Below, one piece after another: positions 28,745 through 36,780 of a DNA stretch of 64,000 bases. The stretch comes from Aliivibrio fischeri ATCC 7744 = JCM 18803 = DSM 507 (lineage in GTDB: Bacteria > Pseudomonadota > Gammaproteobacteria > Enterobacterales > Vibrionaceae), in the NCBI RefSeq assembly GCF_023983475.1, contig NZ_CP092713.1:1-64000 (forward strand), written 5' to 3'. Under the pieces are notes generated by a model. The model searched no databases. It was given only the letters and a program-made list of their open reading frames with translations, and was not told the origin of the DNA. The translations under genes were made by a program, and so were the position numbers. The number at the start of each line of letters is the position of its first letter. Positions within the stretch are counted from its first letter, which is position 1.

Positions 28745-28800
28745 TGTGAAATTACTTTTTTTAAAGCTCAAAAGTCAAAATAATAACGTCAAATAAAATT
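28745..28800 (-). pseudogene. fossil of the nfeD 3' end upstream of paralogue 2
   Basis: Minus-strand sequence GACGTTATTATTTTGAC continues into TTAAAAAAAGTAATTTCAC and an AAAGTGGATAATTTATTATA block. It matches, in order, the terminal codons of nfeD (GATGGTATTATTTTGAC), its AAAAAAATAATTTAAC tail and the AAAGTGGATAATTTGTTGTA block downstream of nfeD. The gap 28499-28818 otherwise holds only AT-rich DNA. Confidence 0.6.
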
Positions 28801-28818
28801 ATATCCATTATTATATAG

Positions 28819-30069
28819 TTACACTTTAAAATAAGATAAAAATGTTTGTAGTGTATTTGCTAATTGAGATAATTTTATTCTCGATTGCTCTATGTTTTTA
28901 TACGTCATATTTTCTTGCAATGATTCTATAAACGTCACTGCTTTTTTCGTTGATAGTTGAGTATGACTAGCAAGAGCATGGGCTTCAGTAACCATCACCT
29001 CAAAACGAGCATTTTGTTTATCCAAAACAGCTGCTTCACTCGCAACATTAGTAGCAAATGTATGAGTTTCTTCAGCAATATTACTCATGATTTCAATGAT
29101 ACTATTTAATTTAATTGACTCTTTTTTAGGTTCATCAATAGCTGTTTTTATATCGTCAATTGCAGCGGCAACAACCGTAATATCTGACATTGCTGTCGTA
29201 TTATCGAACGATTTTTCCGAACTATCATTCATTTCTTTCACTTCGACTGAAAGTTGAGTTACCGCTGAAATTGTATTTTCAATTAAAGTTCGCAGTTGAT
29301 GCTGCATTTCAATATTCGTATCTGCTAATGCACCTAATTCGTCATTACCAATTTCTTCACGACGAAGTTCAAAAGTTAAATCTCCCGCAGCGATCGCTTT
29401 AGATTGCTCAACAACCAAATGTAATGGACGGCAAATTTGACGAGCTAAAAAGAAGGTTACAAAAATCATAAATGCAATTAATGCACTAAATGATACTTTT
29501 GTTGCAGTGGTTACATTATCAACACTATGCATGATGGCTGTGCGGTTATTCGCAACAAATCCTATATTGATTTGTATTAACCCATCTAATGCTGCCCCTA
29601 CATTTTCAAATAAAATGAATGTATTCACTAACTCTTTCTGTGCTTGTTTGATTTCTTGGTTACTAACTAAGCTATTAAAACCTTTAAGTTGAGTCGTATA
29701 GGTTTGCCAACTATTTTTAACGCGATTAAAGATACGGCGTTCATGCTCAGTAATTACCGTCGCTTCATACGCAGCAAGTTCAGCTTTTATGTCATTTTCT
29801 TGCTTCGACAGAATAGTTAAAAAGCCTAATGCATCTTTCGTTTCATAATTTAATGCCGCATATTGATTTCGACGATATGCATTCATTTCAAAATATAATT
29901 CTTCTGCAGACAACACACTCGGTACTGTGGAGTCAGTAAAGTTAATTACTTCTGCTTCTACTTTATTTAATTCTTGTAAAAGGAATAGAGCAAATGCCAC
30001 CATTACCAAACCAATAACAGAAAAAACAGTAGCAATTTTCTTTTGCACCGTTAGGTTTTTATAATCCAT
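28819..30069 (-). CDS. degenerate methyl-accepting chemotaxis protein, paralogue 3
   Basis: A 416-residue chemoreceptor relative from ATG at 30069 (MDYKNLTVQKKIA, aligning with its paralogues; the longer frame is unsupported). Membrane helices, ligand domain and HAMP are normal through about residue 290. The signalling part is some 125 residues shorter, and the tip that binds CheW/CheA has become EIMSNIAEETHTFATNVASEA, losing the family's most conserved residues. The terminal segment (LSQLANTLQTFLSYFKV) is retained. The frame is open, so it is either a decaying gene or a receptor with altered output. Confidence 0.8.
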   Translation of the reverse strand: MDYKNLTVQKKIATVFSVIGLVMVAFALFLLQELNKVEAEVINFTDSTVPSVLSAEELYFEMNAYRRNQYAALNYETKDALGFLTILSKQENDIKAELAAYEATVITEHERRIFNRVKNSWQTYTTQLKGFNSLVSNQEIKQAQKELVNTFILFENVGAALDGLIQINIGFVANNRTAIMHSVDNVTTATKVSFSALIAFMIFVTFFLARQICRPLHLVVEQSKAIAAGDLTFELRREEIGNDELGALADTNIEMQHQLRTLIENTISAVTQLSVEVKEMNDSSEKSFDNTTAMSDITVVAAAIDDIKTAIDEPKKESIKLNSIIEIMSNIAEETHTFATNVASEAAVLDKQNARFEVMVTEAHALASHTQLSTKKAVTFIESLQENMTYKNIEQSRIKLSQLANTLQTFLSYFKV

Positions 30070-30305
30070 AATTTTTGTCCATTGAATTAACTTATAATTA
30101 TTTTTATCGCCATAGCTATATTCTTTGGCTAGGATGCAAAAAGTAAAATAAAAAGGCACAAAAGTACATTAATTTATGAATATATGAATGCAAGATAATT
30201 ATATTTGAAACAAAGAAATATCTTTCACAAAGAATATGTGAAAAAAGTGAATAATTCATTGCGGTTAAATACAACAAATTATCCACTTTAAATGAAAATG
30301 TTAAA

Positions 30306-30758
30306 TTATTTTTTTACTGGTTCAATTGTCAAAATAATACCATCAACAGAAACTACTCGAACTAGCTTTCCTTTTTCTATATCAACGGCACTTTTAGCAG
30401 ACCATGTGGTATCACCTAATACAATTCGACAAGAACCTGCATGAACATCTTCTTCCAAACGAGATGTTTGACCAATCAGTTGCTTATCTTTTTGATTAAG
30501 CGCTCTTTTTGCATCAGAACTCATGTCTTTTTTATGCTGATAGCGCCACCATAACCAAGTCGTAAAGAGTGAAAAAACAGCAAAACTGATCCACTGCATT
30601 TGCCAACTAAGTGGTATCACGGCATATAACGCTCCAACAGCCACCGCTGATAGCCCTATCCACAAAAAATAGCCCGCCGTTCCTAATAATTCACCAGCAA
30701 GTAGTAACAACCCTAAAGTCAACCAGTGCCAATGATTCATCTGTTCAAAAAACTCCAT
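30306..30758 (-). CDS. NfeD-family membrane protein (YbbJ-like)
   Basis: A 150-residue NfeD/YbbJ protein: two or three N-terminal helices (about 12-32, 33-50, 53-72) and a C-terminal OB-fold domain (about 90-150; LNQKDKQLIGQTSRLEEDV, GDTTWSAKS). NfeD proteins pair with SPFH-domain proteins, and here the qmcA-type gene lies 9 bases upstream, indicating an operon. Copies of its last codons occur as fossils between the chemoreceptor genes. Confidence 0.85.
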   Translation of the reverse strand: MEFFEQMNHWHWLTLGLLLLAGELLGTAGYFLWIGLSAVAVGALYAVIPLSWQMQWISFAVFSLFTTWLWWRYQHKKDMSSDAKRALNQKDKQLIGQTSRLEEDVHAGSCRIVLGDTTWSAKSAVDIEKGKLVRVVSVDGIILTIEPVKK

Positions 30759-30767
30759 GGTGAACTC

Positions 30768-31691
30768 CTATTTTTGGACCTCTTTATCTGCTTTGAACAT
30801 CTCAGCAATGCCAGCAACAGAGCCCATTAAACCTGTTGCCTCTAATGGTAGCATAATAATTTTGCCATTCTCTGCTTGGCCAATCGATTTAATTGCCTCA
30901 GTATAACCTTGAGCGATAAAGTAATTAACGGCTTGAACATCACCTTGAGCAATCGCTTCTGATACCATTCGGGTTGCGTTAGCCTCTGCTTCAGCCGCAC
31001 GTTCACGAGCTTCTGCTTGCAAGATTGCAGCTTGCTTATCACCCTCAGCTTTAAGAATTTCAGCTTGCTTATGACCTTCTGCTTTTAGGATCTCAGCTTG
31101 ACGTACCCCTTCCGCTTCTAGTACATCTGCTCGTTTATTACGTTCAGCTTTCATTTGAGCATTCATTGCAGCAGTTAGATCTGCTGGTGGTTGCACGTCT
31201 TTAATCTCAATACGAGTGACCTTTACACCCCATGGATTGGTTGCAGCATCGACAATCGCTAACAGTTTTACGTTAATCATATCTCGCTGGCTTAGCATTT
31301 CATCTAGTTCCATCGAGCCTAAAACGGTACGCATGTTCGTTAATGTAAGATTACGAATAGCATGTTGAAGGTCACTGACTTCATAAGCGGCTTTTGCTGC
31401 ATCAACAACTTGAACAAAACAAACCGCATCAATCGTTACATTGGCATTATCTTTGGAAATCACTTCTTGCGCTGGAATATCAAGAACCTGTTCCATCATA
31501 TTGATTTTCTGTCCGATACCATCAATAAATGGAATAATAATATTCAAACCAGGTTGCAATGTTTGGGTATATCGTCCAAAACGTTCTACGGTCCAATTAT
31601 AGCCTTGAGGTACCATTTTAACCCCTAGAGCAATAAGAACTAAGACCAAGAAAACCAAAACGCCGATGGTAATTAATGTGTCATATGTCAT
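30768..31691 (-). CDS. qmcA: SPFH/band-7 membrane protein QmcA-like
   Basis: A 307-residue protein with one N-terminal helix (about 7-26), an SPFH/band-7 domain (about 27-185; [21 protein letters not shown]) and a long Ala/Glu/Lys coiled coil (about 185-250) with repeats of [11 protein letters not shown]. The length and sequence fit QmcA (YbbK), a stomatin-like inner-membrane scaffold associated with quality control by FtsH. It is the first gene of the qmcA-nfeD operon. The upstream 170 bases to the IS hold a terminator but no further gene. Confidence 0.85.
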   Translation of the reverse strand: MTYDTLITIGVLVFLVLVLIALGVKMVPQGYNWTVERFGRYTQTLQPGLNIIIPFIDGIGQKINMMEQVLDIPAQEVISKDNANVTIDAVCFVQVVDAAKAAYEVSDLQHAIRNLTLTNMRTVLGSMELDEMLSQRDMINVKLLAIVDAATNPWGVKVTRIEIKDVQPPADLTAAMNAQMKAERNKRADVLEAEGVRQAEILKAEGHKQAEILKAEGDKQAAILQAEARERAAEAEANATRMVSEAIAQGDVQAVNYFIAQGYTEAIKSIGQAENGKIIMLPLEATGLMGSVAGIAEMFKADKEVQK

Positions 31692-31818
31692 TCGCTGTCA
31701 TCCTTTTCTAATTTATAAATAGCTAAACTTTTTACACCTTATAAATAAAATGCTTATATTTCAATCATACCGAATTATTACCATCAATACATGGACACAC
31801 TCGGCAGTTATTAATAAA

Positions 31819-31852
31819 AATAAGGCTACCTCATAAAGATAGCCTTATTGAT
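31819..31852 (-). terminator. iutA-side terminator, now displaced by the IS
   Basis: AATAAGGCTA and TAGCCTTATT form a 10-bp stem with an 11-base loop. TTTTTATTAA follows on the minus strand and GATTTTATTTA on the plus strand. In the uninterrupted locus it would lie a few dozen bases after the iutA stop; a 1310-bp IS now separates the two. Confidence 0.75.
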
Positions 31853-31867
31853 TTTATTTACTGTCTC

Positions 31868-31896
31868 GTCCTGAAATGTGTTTACACATTTAGGAC
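31868..31896 (+). promoter_or_regulatory. fold-back hairpin over the IS left end and orfA ribosome site
   Basis: GTCCT-G-AAATGTG pairs with CACATTT-AGGAC around a TTTA loop: 12 pairs with one bulged G. The 3' arm contains the AGGA ribosome-binding site of orfA (ATG at 31903). The 5' arm overlaps the terminal inverted repeat, so only transcripts entering from outside can fold it. The same hairpin exists in copy 2 at 48725-48753. Confidence 0.65.
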
Positions 31897-31902
31897 TTTT
31901 AT

Positions 31903-32301
31903 ATGACAAATCAAGAAAAAACAAAGAATAAGCGAACTCAACGCGATTATTCATTAGGCTTTAAATTGCAGCTTGTTGCCGCTATAGAAAAAGGCGATAT
32001 GACCTATAAGCAAGCTCAAAACATTTATGGCATTCAAGGTCGATCTACCGTACTTACTTGGTTAAGAAAACACGGTAAGATGGACTGGTCTCAATCACCT
32101 AAGATTATTATGCCTAAATCCCCGAAAGCGAAAGAATCGCCTGCACAAAAAATTAAACGTTTAGAGCGAGAGCTTGATGATGAAAGAATGCGTAATTTAT
32201 TACTTAATGAAGTAGTGAATATCATGGACGCAGAACATGGTGCAGGCCTTAGAAAAAAGTATATTGCCAAGGAGCAAGAAGTCTTCAAAAGCAGAAAATG
32301 A
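31903..32301 (+). CDS. IS3-family OrfA (helix-turn-helix subunit), copy 1
   Basis: A 132-residue basic protein with an N-terminal helix-turn-helix of the transposase_8 type (YSLGFKLQLVAAIEKGDMTY, then a recognition segment GRSTVLTWLRKHG). A leucine-zipper-like coiled coil near residues 80-105 (IKRLERELDDERMRNLLLNE) is used for multimerisation with OrfAB. AGGA precedes its ATG. Its stop overlaps the orfB start in ATGA. Confidence 0.92.
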   Translation: MTNQEKTKNKRTQRDYSLGFKLQLVAAIEKGDMTYKQAQNIYGIQGRSTVLTWLRKHGKMDWSQSPKIIMPKSPKAKESPAQKIKRLERELDDERMRNLLLNEVVNIMDAEHGAGLRKKYIAKEQEVFKSRK

Positions 32302-33131
32302 TCAGCTTAGAGCGAGCTAGTCAGCTACTTGGCATTACAAGACAATGTATATACCAACAAGAACGTAGAGCTCTGAAACGTGCCGTTGAACTTTCACCGG
32401 TTAAAAATATGGTGCAAGAAATTCGTCGATATATGCCTCGTATTGGAGGTAAAAAATTATATTTTTTACTTAAGCCCAAATTCATCACTCATGGCATAAA
32501 GTTAGGCAGAGATAACTTTTTTTCCTATTTAAGAAATGAGTGCTTATTAGTAAAACCTAAACGAAGTTATACAAAAACTACCTATAGTAAGCATTGGATG
32601 AAAAAACATCCTAATTTACTTAAAGAAGTAACACCTCAAGCATCTGAAGAGGTTTTTGTTAGTGATATCACTTACGTTCAATCACAAAAAGGTATTCATT
32701 ATTTATCTTTAGTAACAGATGCTTATAGTCGAAAGATAATGGGATATGAATTAAGTGATGAAATGAAAGCTACTGATGTAGTCAAAGCTCTTGATATGGC
32801 GATAGATAGCCGTCAATATCAAAGGAGTACGATTCATCATTCAGACCGAGGATTACAGTATTGTTCAAAGGTTTATCAGGAAAAATTGAATAAAAATGAT
32901 ATTAAGCCATCAATGACGGATGGTTATGATTGCTATCAAAATGCATTAGCAGAGCGAATAAATGGGATACTTAAACAAGAGTTTCTTTTGTATGACTGTA
33001 AAGATTTAGAGGAGTTAAGGCATTTAGTTGAAGAATCTATTTTTATTTATAATGAAATGCGGCCACATTTAAGCTTGGGAATGAGTACACCAAATCAAGT
33101 ACACAAAAAAGCCAAGTGCGTACGCACTTAG
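32298..33131 (+). CDS. IS3-family OrfB (DDE transposase), copy 1
   Basis: A 277-residue integrase-core protein. The DDE triad is visible: D in VFVSDITYV, D in IHHSDRGLQY and E in NALAERINGILKQE, the last about 35 residues after the second Asp. It lies in the -1 frame relative to orfA and starts with the ATG of an ATGA overlap. It could therefore be made by reinitiation, by a -1 slip at the AAAA just before the stop to give an OrfAB fusion, or both. The frame is intact, so this copy is potentially active. Confidence 0.93.
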   Translation: MISLERASQLLGITRQCIYQQERRALKRAVELSPVKNMVQEIRRYMPRIGGKKLYFLLKPKFITHGIKLGRDNFFSYLRNECLLVKPKRSYTKTTYSKHWMKKHPNLLKEVTPQASEEVFVSDITYVQSQKGIHYLSLVTDAYSRKIMGYELSDEMKATDVVKALDMAIDSRQYQRSTIHHSDRGLQYCSKVYQEKLNKNDIKPSMTDGYDCYQNALAERINGILKQEFLLYDCKDLEELRHLVEESIFIYNEMRPHLSLGMSTPNQVHKKAKCVRT

Positions 33132-33185
33132 CTTTCAATTAAAAATCGTCAACGTATTTTAGGACGAGACATACAAAAGAATCAG

Positions 33186-35360
33186 TTAGTAAGTCACTTG
33201 GTAGTTAAGAGTGTAGGTGCGGCCACGACCTTTATAATCATATGCAGCTGCATCATAATGGCTAGAATATAAGATCTGAGCTCGTTGTCCCCAAGCCGTT
33301 GTATAATCTTTATTAAACAAGTTTTGAATACCAAAACCTAAACTTCCTACTGGCAATTCATAACTACCCATTAAGTCAAACACGGTATAACCAGATAATT
33401 CATTATCACTTGAATCTTTATAATCGAACATAGTTTGGCTTTGAACTTTTAGCGCCAAATCAGATTCATACCAACCAACCCAGGAGTTTGCTTTAGATGT
33501 ACTTGCCTCACCCGCACTTAAATCGTCCCATTTCCCATCCGTTTGTAATTCTGAAATAACATAATGACCAGAAGCCCCTACTTGAAGGTTATCCATCACC
33601 CAATACGATACTAATGCTTCAGCACCGTAAACTCGTTTTTCATTATCTACATCTTCAATTAACAACGTTTTCTTATTGTATTTAACTGAATTATCCGATT
33701 GAGAAAAGTACGCCGCAGTTTGAAAACTCAAAGCACTTTGATCAGTTCTAAAACCAACTTCATAGCTGTTTGTTTTTATTCCTGACATTTTAGAACCAGC
33801 AACATTAATGCTATTTTGAAGCGTATAATGACCATTTGCATCCGCTGCAGAATACGAACCTTGTCCATAATATTTAGCAGGGTCAGCCAAATCAAAACCT
33901 TGAGAGAAATTCGCCCATATTTGTGATTCTGGAGTCAATTTATATATCGTGCCAAGGTTAAATAAACCAACGGTATAATCTGTCTCACCTCCAGGGACGG
34001 CATCAGCTGAAACACCATTTCCCGCAGCAATTTTCTTTTGAATCTTATAATCGACAAAATCATCGATCTTATTATTCATATATTGATAACGATAACCGCC
34101 CTCAATAGACCAATCATCAGTGATATTAATATCGGCTTGAATAAAACCAGCAACAGAGCCAACTTCTACGCCTGGATAGCGCCCAACTTTTGCATACGTT
34201 TTATTAACCAAATTTCCAGAGTTATTGGCAATTGTTGGATCAAATAAAGCCTGATTACTATCAAACTTATCCATGTACGCATCAACACCATAAACCAAAT
34301 TCACTTTTCCAAATGATTTCGCAAGTGCTGTTTTTAAAGAGATAACATCCGTCGTTTGCTGAGAGGCACTTTGATAATATGGCGTATAAGTTTGATCTTC
34401 TTTACGATAAGACGCCTCTACAACTAACTGGTGACCTAACACTTCTGAATCACTATAAGCAGCACTTAACATAATACGTTCAGTACCATGTTGGCGATCC
34501 GACTCAAACCCTTTTCTTACATCAATAAACTTATAATTTTTAATGTAAAGACCGTAAGGGGAGTCTTGTTGGCTATCATAATATTGAGCTAAAAAATTGA
34601 TGTTCTTCGTATCAGAGATAGCGACATCTACCGTACTTTGTAAGTCAATTGTCTCATTATATTGTAATGAACCTTGAGAAATATCAGGCGTAACAATATC
34701 ACCATTGGCATCATAATATCCCTGAGTTTCAGTATATACAGCAGACACTCTCGCTTTTACTTTCTCTGTACCACCAGATATGGATTGTGCAAGTTTATAA
34801 TCGAAATCATCTCCGCTATTAAAGCCCGAACTGCCACTCACATAACTTTCAAATTGCAATTCATCACTGTCTGCTTTTTTTGTAATGATGTTAATTACAC
34901 CGCCAGTAGCACCCGCACCATAAATCGAAGTTGCGCCAGAGAGTACTTCAATTCGCTCAATATTAAATGGGTCAATCGCATCAAGCTGACGACTGATTGG
35001 GCGAGAAGATTGCAACGAAACACCATCAATCATCACAAGCATTGCACGGCCACGTAAATTTTGACCGTAATTGGTTCTTGCACCACTACTTACATCTAAG
35101 GATGGAATCGTCGTTGCCAAAATCTCACCCAGTGTTTTACCACCACGGTATTCTTGTTCAATTTGCTCCGAATCAACAAACCATACTGTTCCTGGAATTT
35201 CACTGATAGCTTTAGGTGTCCGGCTTGAAACAACCACCATGGTTTCTTCAGTTGTCGATGTATATTCCTCTGCCTGAACTGACATAGCAGCACTCGTCGT
35301 TGCAACAGCGACTGCCATTGCAACTAAAGTTAACGGATAATTCCCTTTTTTAACGTTCAT
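33186..35360 (-). CDS. iutA: ferric aerobactin TonB-dependent receptor
   Basis: A 724-residue outer-membrane receptor: signal peptide about 1-30, TonB-box-like ETMVVVSS, plug to about 165 with TNYGQNLRGRAMLVMIDGV, SRQLDAIDPFNIERIEVLSG and GATGGVINIITKK, then the barrel ending in a terminal YTLNYQVTY strand. The plug segments follow E. coli IutA closely. It lies last in the iucABCD-iutA order, 93 bases after iucD. IS copy 1 begins 14 bases after the stop codon, between the gene and its probable terminator. Confidence 0.93.
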   Translation of the reverse strand: MNVKKGNYPLTLVAMAVAVATTSAAMSVQAEEYTSTTEETMVVVSSRTPKAISEIPGTVWFVDSEQIEQEYRGGKTLGEILATTIPSLDVSSGARTNYGQNLRGRAMLVMIDGVSLQSSRPISRQLDAIDPFNIERIEVLSGATSIYGAGATGGVINIITKKADSDELQFESYVSGSSGFNSGDDFDYKLAQSISGGTEKVKARVSAVYTETQGYYDANGDIVTPDISQGSLQYNETIDLQSTVDVAISDTKNINFLAQYYDSQQDSPYGLYIKNYKFIDVRKGFESDRQHGTERIMLSAAYSDSEVLGHQLVVEASYRKEDQTYTPYYQSASQQTTDVISLKTALAKSFGKVNLVYGVDAYMDKFDSNQALFDPTIANNSGNLVNKTYAKVGRYPGVEVGSVAGFIQADINITDDWSIEGGYRYQYMNNKIDDFVDYKIQKKIAAGNGVSADAVPGGETDYTVGLFNLGTIYKLTPESQIWANFSQGFDLADPAKYYGQGSYSAADANGHYTLQNSINVAGSKMSGIKTNSYEVGFRTDQSALSFQTAAYFSQSDNSVKYNKKTLLIEDVDNEKRVYGAEALVSYWVMDNLQVGASGHYVISELQTDGKWDDLSAGEASTSKANSWVGWYESDLALKVQSQTMFDYKDSSDNELSGYTVFDLMGSYELPVGSLGFGIQNLFNKDYTTAWGQRAQILYSSHYDAAAYDYKGRGRTYTLNYQVTY

Positions 35361-35394
35361 CTACTTTCTCTTTTTATATTATTATCACAACAAA

Positions 35395-35423
35395 TGAATA
35401 CGAATGATAAAAATCCGTATTCA
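35395..35423. promoter_or_regulatory. inverted repeat between iucD and iutA (Fur-like core)
   Basis: TGAATACG and CGTATTCA are perfect 8-bp arms around a 13-base AATGATAAAAATC centre that resembles part of a Fur box. It lies 35 bases upstream of iutA. It could be an iron-responsive operator giving iutA its own promoter, or an mRNA hairpin in the intercistronic leader. Tentative. Confidence 0.35.
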
Positions 35424-35453
35424 ACTATTTTTATAAAACCAAACTATAAAGAT

Positions 35454-36752
35454 CTACACAGTTGAGGGTTCGCACACCTTAGGTTCTGAGATCCAATCAA
35501 TCATTCCAGGGTTAGATGCAATGTCATATACCACAGTGCCTGTTAACTGATTAATAATACGAGCACTACGCCATGCCATTAGGCTCAGCTGGGGCTCTGC
35601 AATACCATGACTATGCATACCAGCATTAACAGCAAATATCTTGTTGTTCTTGCTGCCTTTCCATTTCAATTCAAATTCAGGCGTTAATTGATATCGACCT
35701 TGATCATCAAGATCCAACAAAGGAAGGATGGAGTTTAAACAAGCCGGATAAGGAGACTTAAAACCAGTCGCTAAAATGACAATGTCCGCTTGATGTATTT
35801 CTAACTGCTGGCTTAATGCATTATGAATACCTAGCGAAAATTCAAACTCATTAATATTCAATGAATTCATCGTTCTATGTGGTAATAAACGAACCCATTT
35901 ATCTTCTTTTAGTACATCAAAACGATGGTATAACTCTCGATATATGTCTAATAGTGCAAGTTGAGTTATGCCGTCTGAAGTGAGTTTTTGTGCCTCAATT
36001 TCTGATTGTTTAACATTAGGAGCCAAGTTAACAAACGCATTCACATAATCAGGAGTAAAAAATTCATTAGTAAATGATGCTTCGTCTAATGGTTGAAAAT
36101 TAGAGCGTCGTGAAACCCAATCTAATGAAGCAGGTTTACCCCATTTTTCTCGCAGTACATTTATAAATATATCTGCACCACTTTGGCCACCACCCACAAT
36201 CACAACACGCTTATTCGTAAAATCACGCGAACGTAATCCCATTTCCGCGGCATGAAAAACACTTGGACCTATATGTGGAACGGCACACTCAGGAATAAAA
36301 GGAACCTTACCAGTACCAATGCATAAGTTTTTCGCCTCATACACTCCATTAGTCGTTTGGATTTCAAACGAATCACCGTTAAATTCTACATTCTCAACAT
36401 GGGTTGAGAATTTCACGTTACTTAATTGCTGAGAAACCCATGCCAAATAATCTGAAAACTCATGACGACTAATACAACTTAATTCTGCGGATAAAAACCG
36501 ATAGAATTTCTTATTCTTCACTAAATAAGATAAAAAAGAGTAAGGACTTTCAGGATACACCGCACTAACTAAGTCTTTTAAAAACATCGTCTGCATATTG
36601 GTGTTATCAAGTAACAAGCCGGGGTGCCAAGCAAAAGACTCTCGACTTTCAAAAAAGGTCGCATTAATGTGTTTTTGAGGCTCCAAAAGCGACGCTATGC
36701 TTAAGTTAAAGGGACCAACACCGATCCCTGCCAAATCCAATCTGACTGTCAT
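35454..36752 (-). CDS. iucD: L-lysine N6-monooxygenase of aerobactin synthesis
   Basis: A 432-residue flavin monooxygenase that hydroxylates lysine to N6-hydroxylysine, the first step to aerobactin. The FAD motif (GIGVGPFNLSIASLL, residues 10-24), SFAWHPGLLLDNTNMQTMFL, the NADPH motif VVIVGGGQSGADIF (near 183-196) and the ATGFKSP motif near the C-terminus are all present. It lies 28 bases after iucC in the biosynthetic operon. Length matches IucD. Confidence 0.94.
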   Translation of the reverse strand: MTVRLDLAGIGVGPFNLSIASLLEPQKHINATFFESRESFAWHPGLLLDNTNMQTMFLKDLVSAVYPESPYSFLSYLVKNKKFYRFLSAELSCISRHEFSDYLAWVSQQLSNVKFSTHVENVEFNGDSFEIQTTNGVYEAKNLCIGTGKVPFIPECAVPHIGPSVFHAAEMGLRSRDFTNKRVVIVGGGQSGADIFINVLREKWGKPASLDWVSRRSNFQPLDEASFTNEFFTPDYVNAFVNLAPNVKQSEIEAQKLTSDGITQLALLDIYRELYHRFDVLKEDKWVRLLPHRTMNSLNINEFEFSLGIHNALSQQLEIHQADIVILATGFKSPYPACLNSILPLLDLDDQGRYQLTPEFELKWKGSKNNKIFAVNAGMHSHGIAEPQLSLMAWRSARIINQLTGTVVYDIASNPGMIDWISEPKVCEPSTV

Positions 36753-36780
36753 GTTATTATTTCTCCATTTAATATTATTG

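Larger units (their letters stand above)
31862..33171 (+). mobile_element. IS3-family insertion sequence, copy 1 (1310 bp)
   Basis: Terminal inverted repeats TGTCTCGTCCT and AGGACGAGACA bound the element, with 5'-TG and CA-3' ends typical of IS3. A 3-bp target duplication TAC is present on both sides (31859-31861 and 33172-33174). It carries orfA and orfB on the plus strand. A second copy in the same orientation lies at 48719-50028; the proteins are identical and the DNA looks identical wherever I compared it. It sits between the iutA stop and the terminator at 31819. Confidence 0.95.

Noticed and set aside
34674-35057. 127-codon plus-strand frame inside iutA
   Set aside because: Antisense to strongly conserved receptor plug motifs, with low-complexity residue use and no translation signals.
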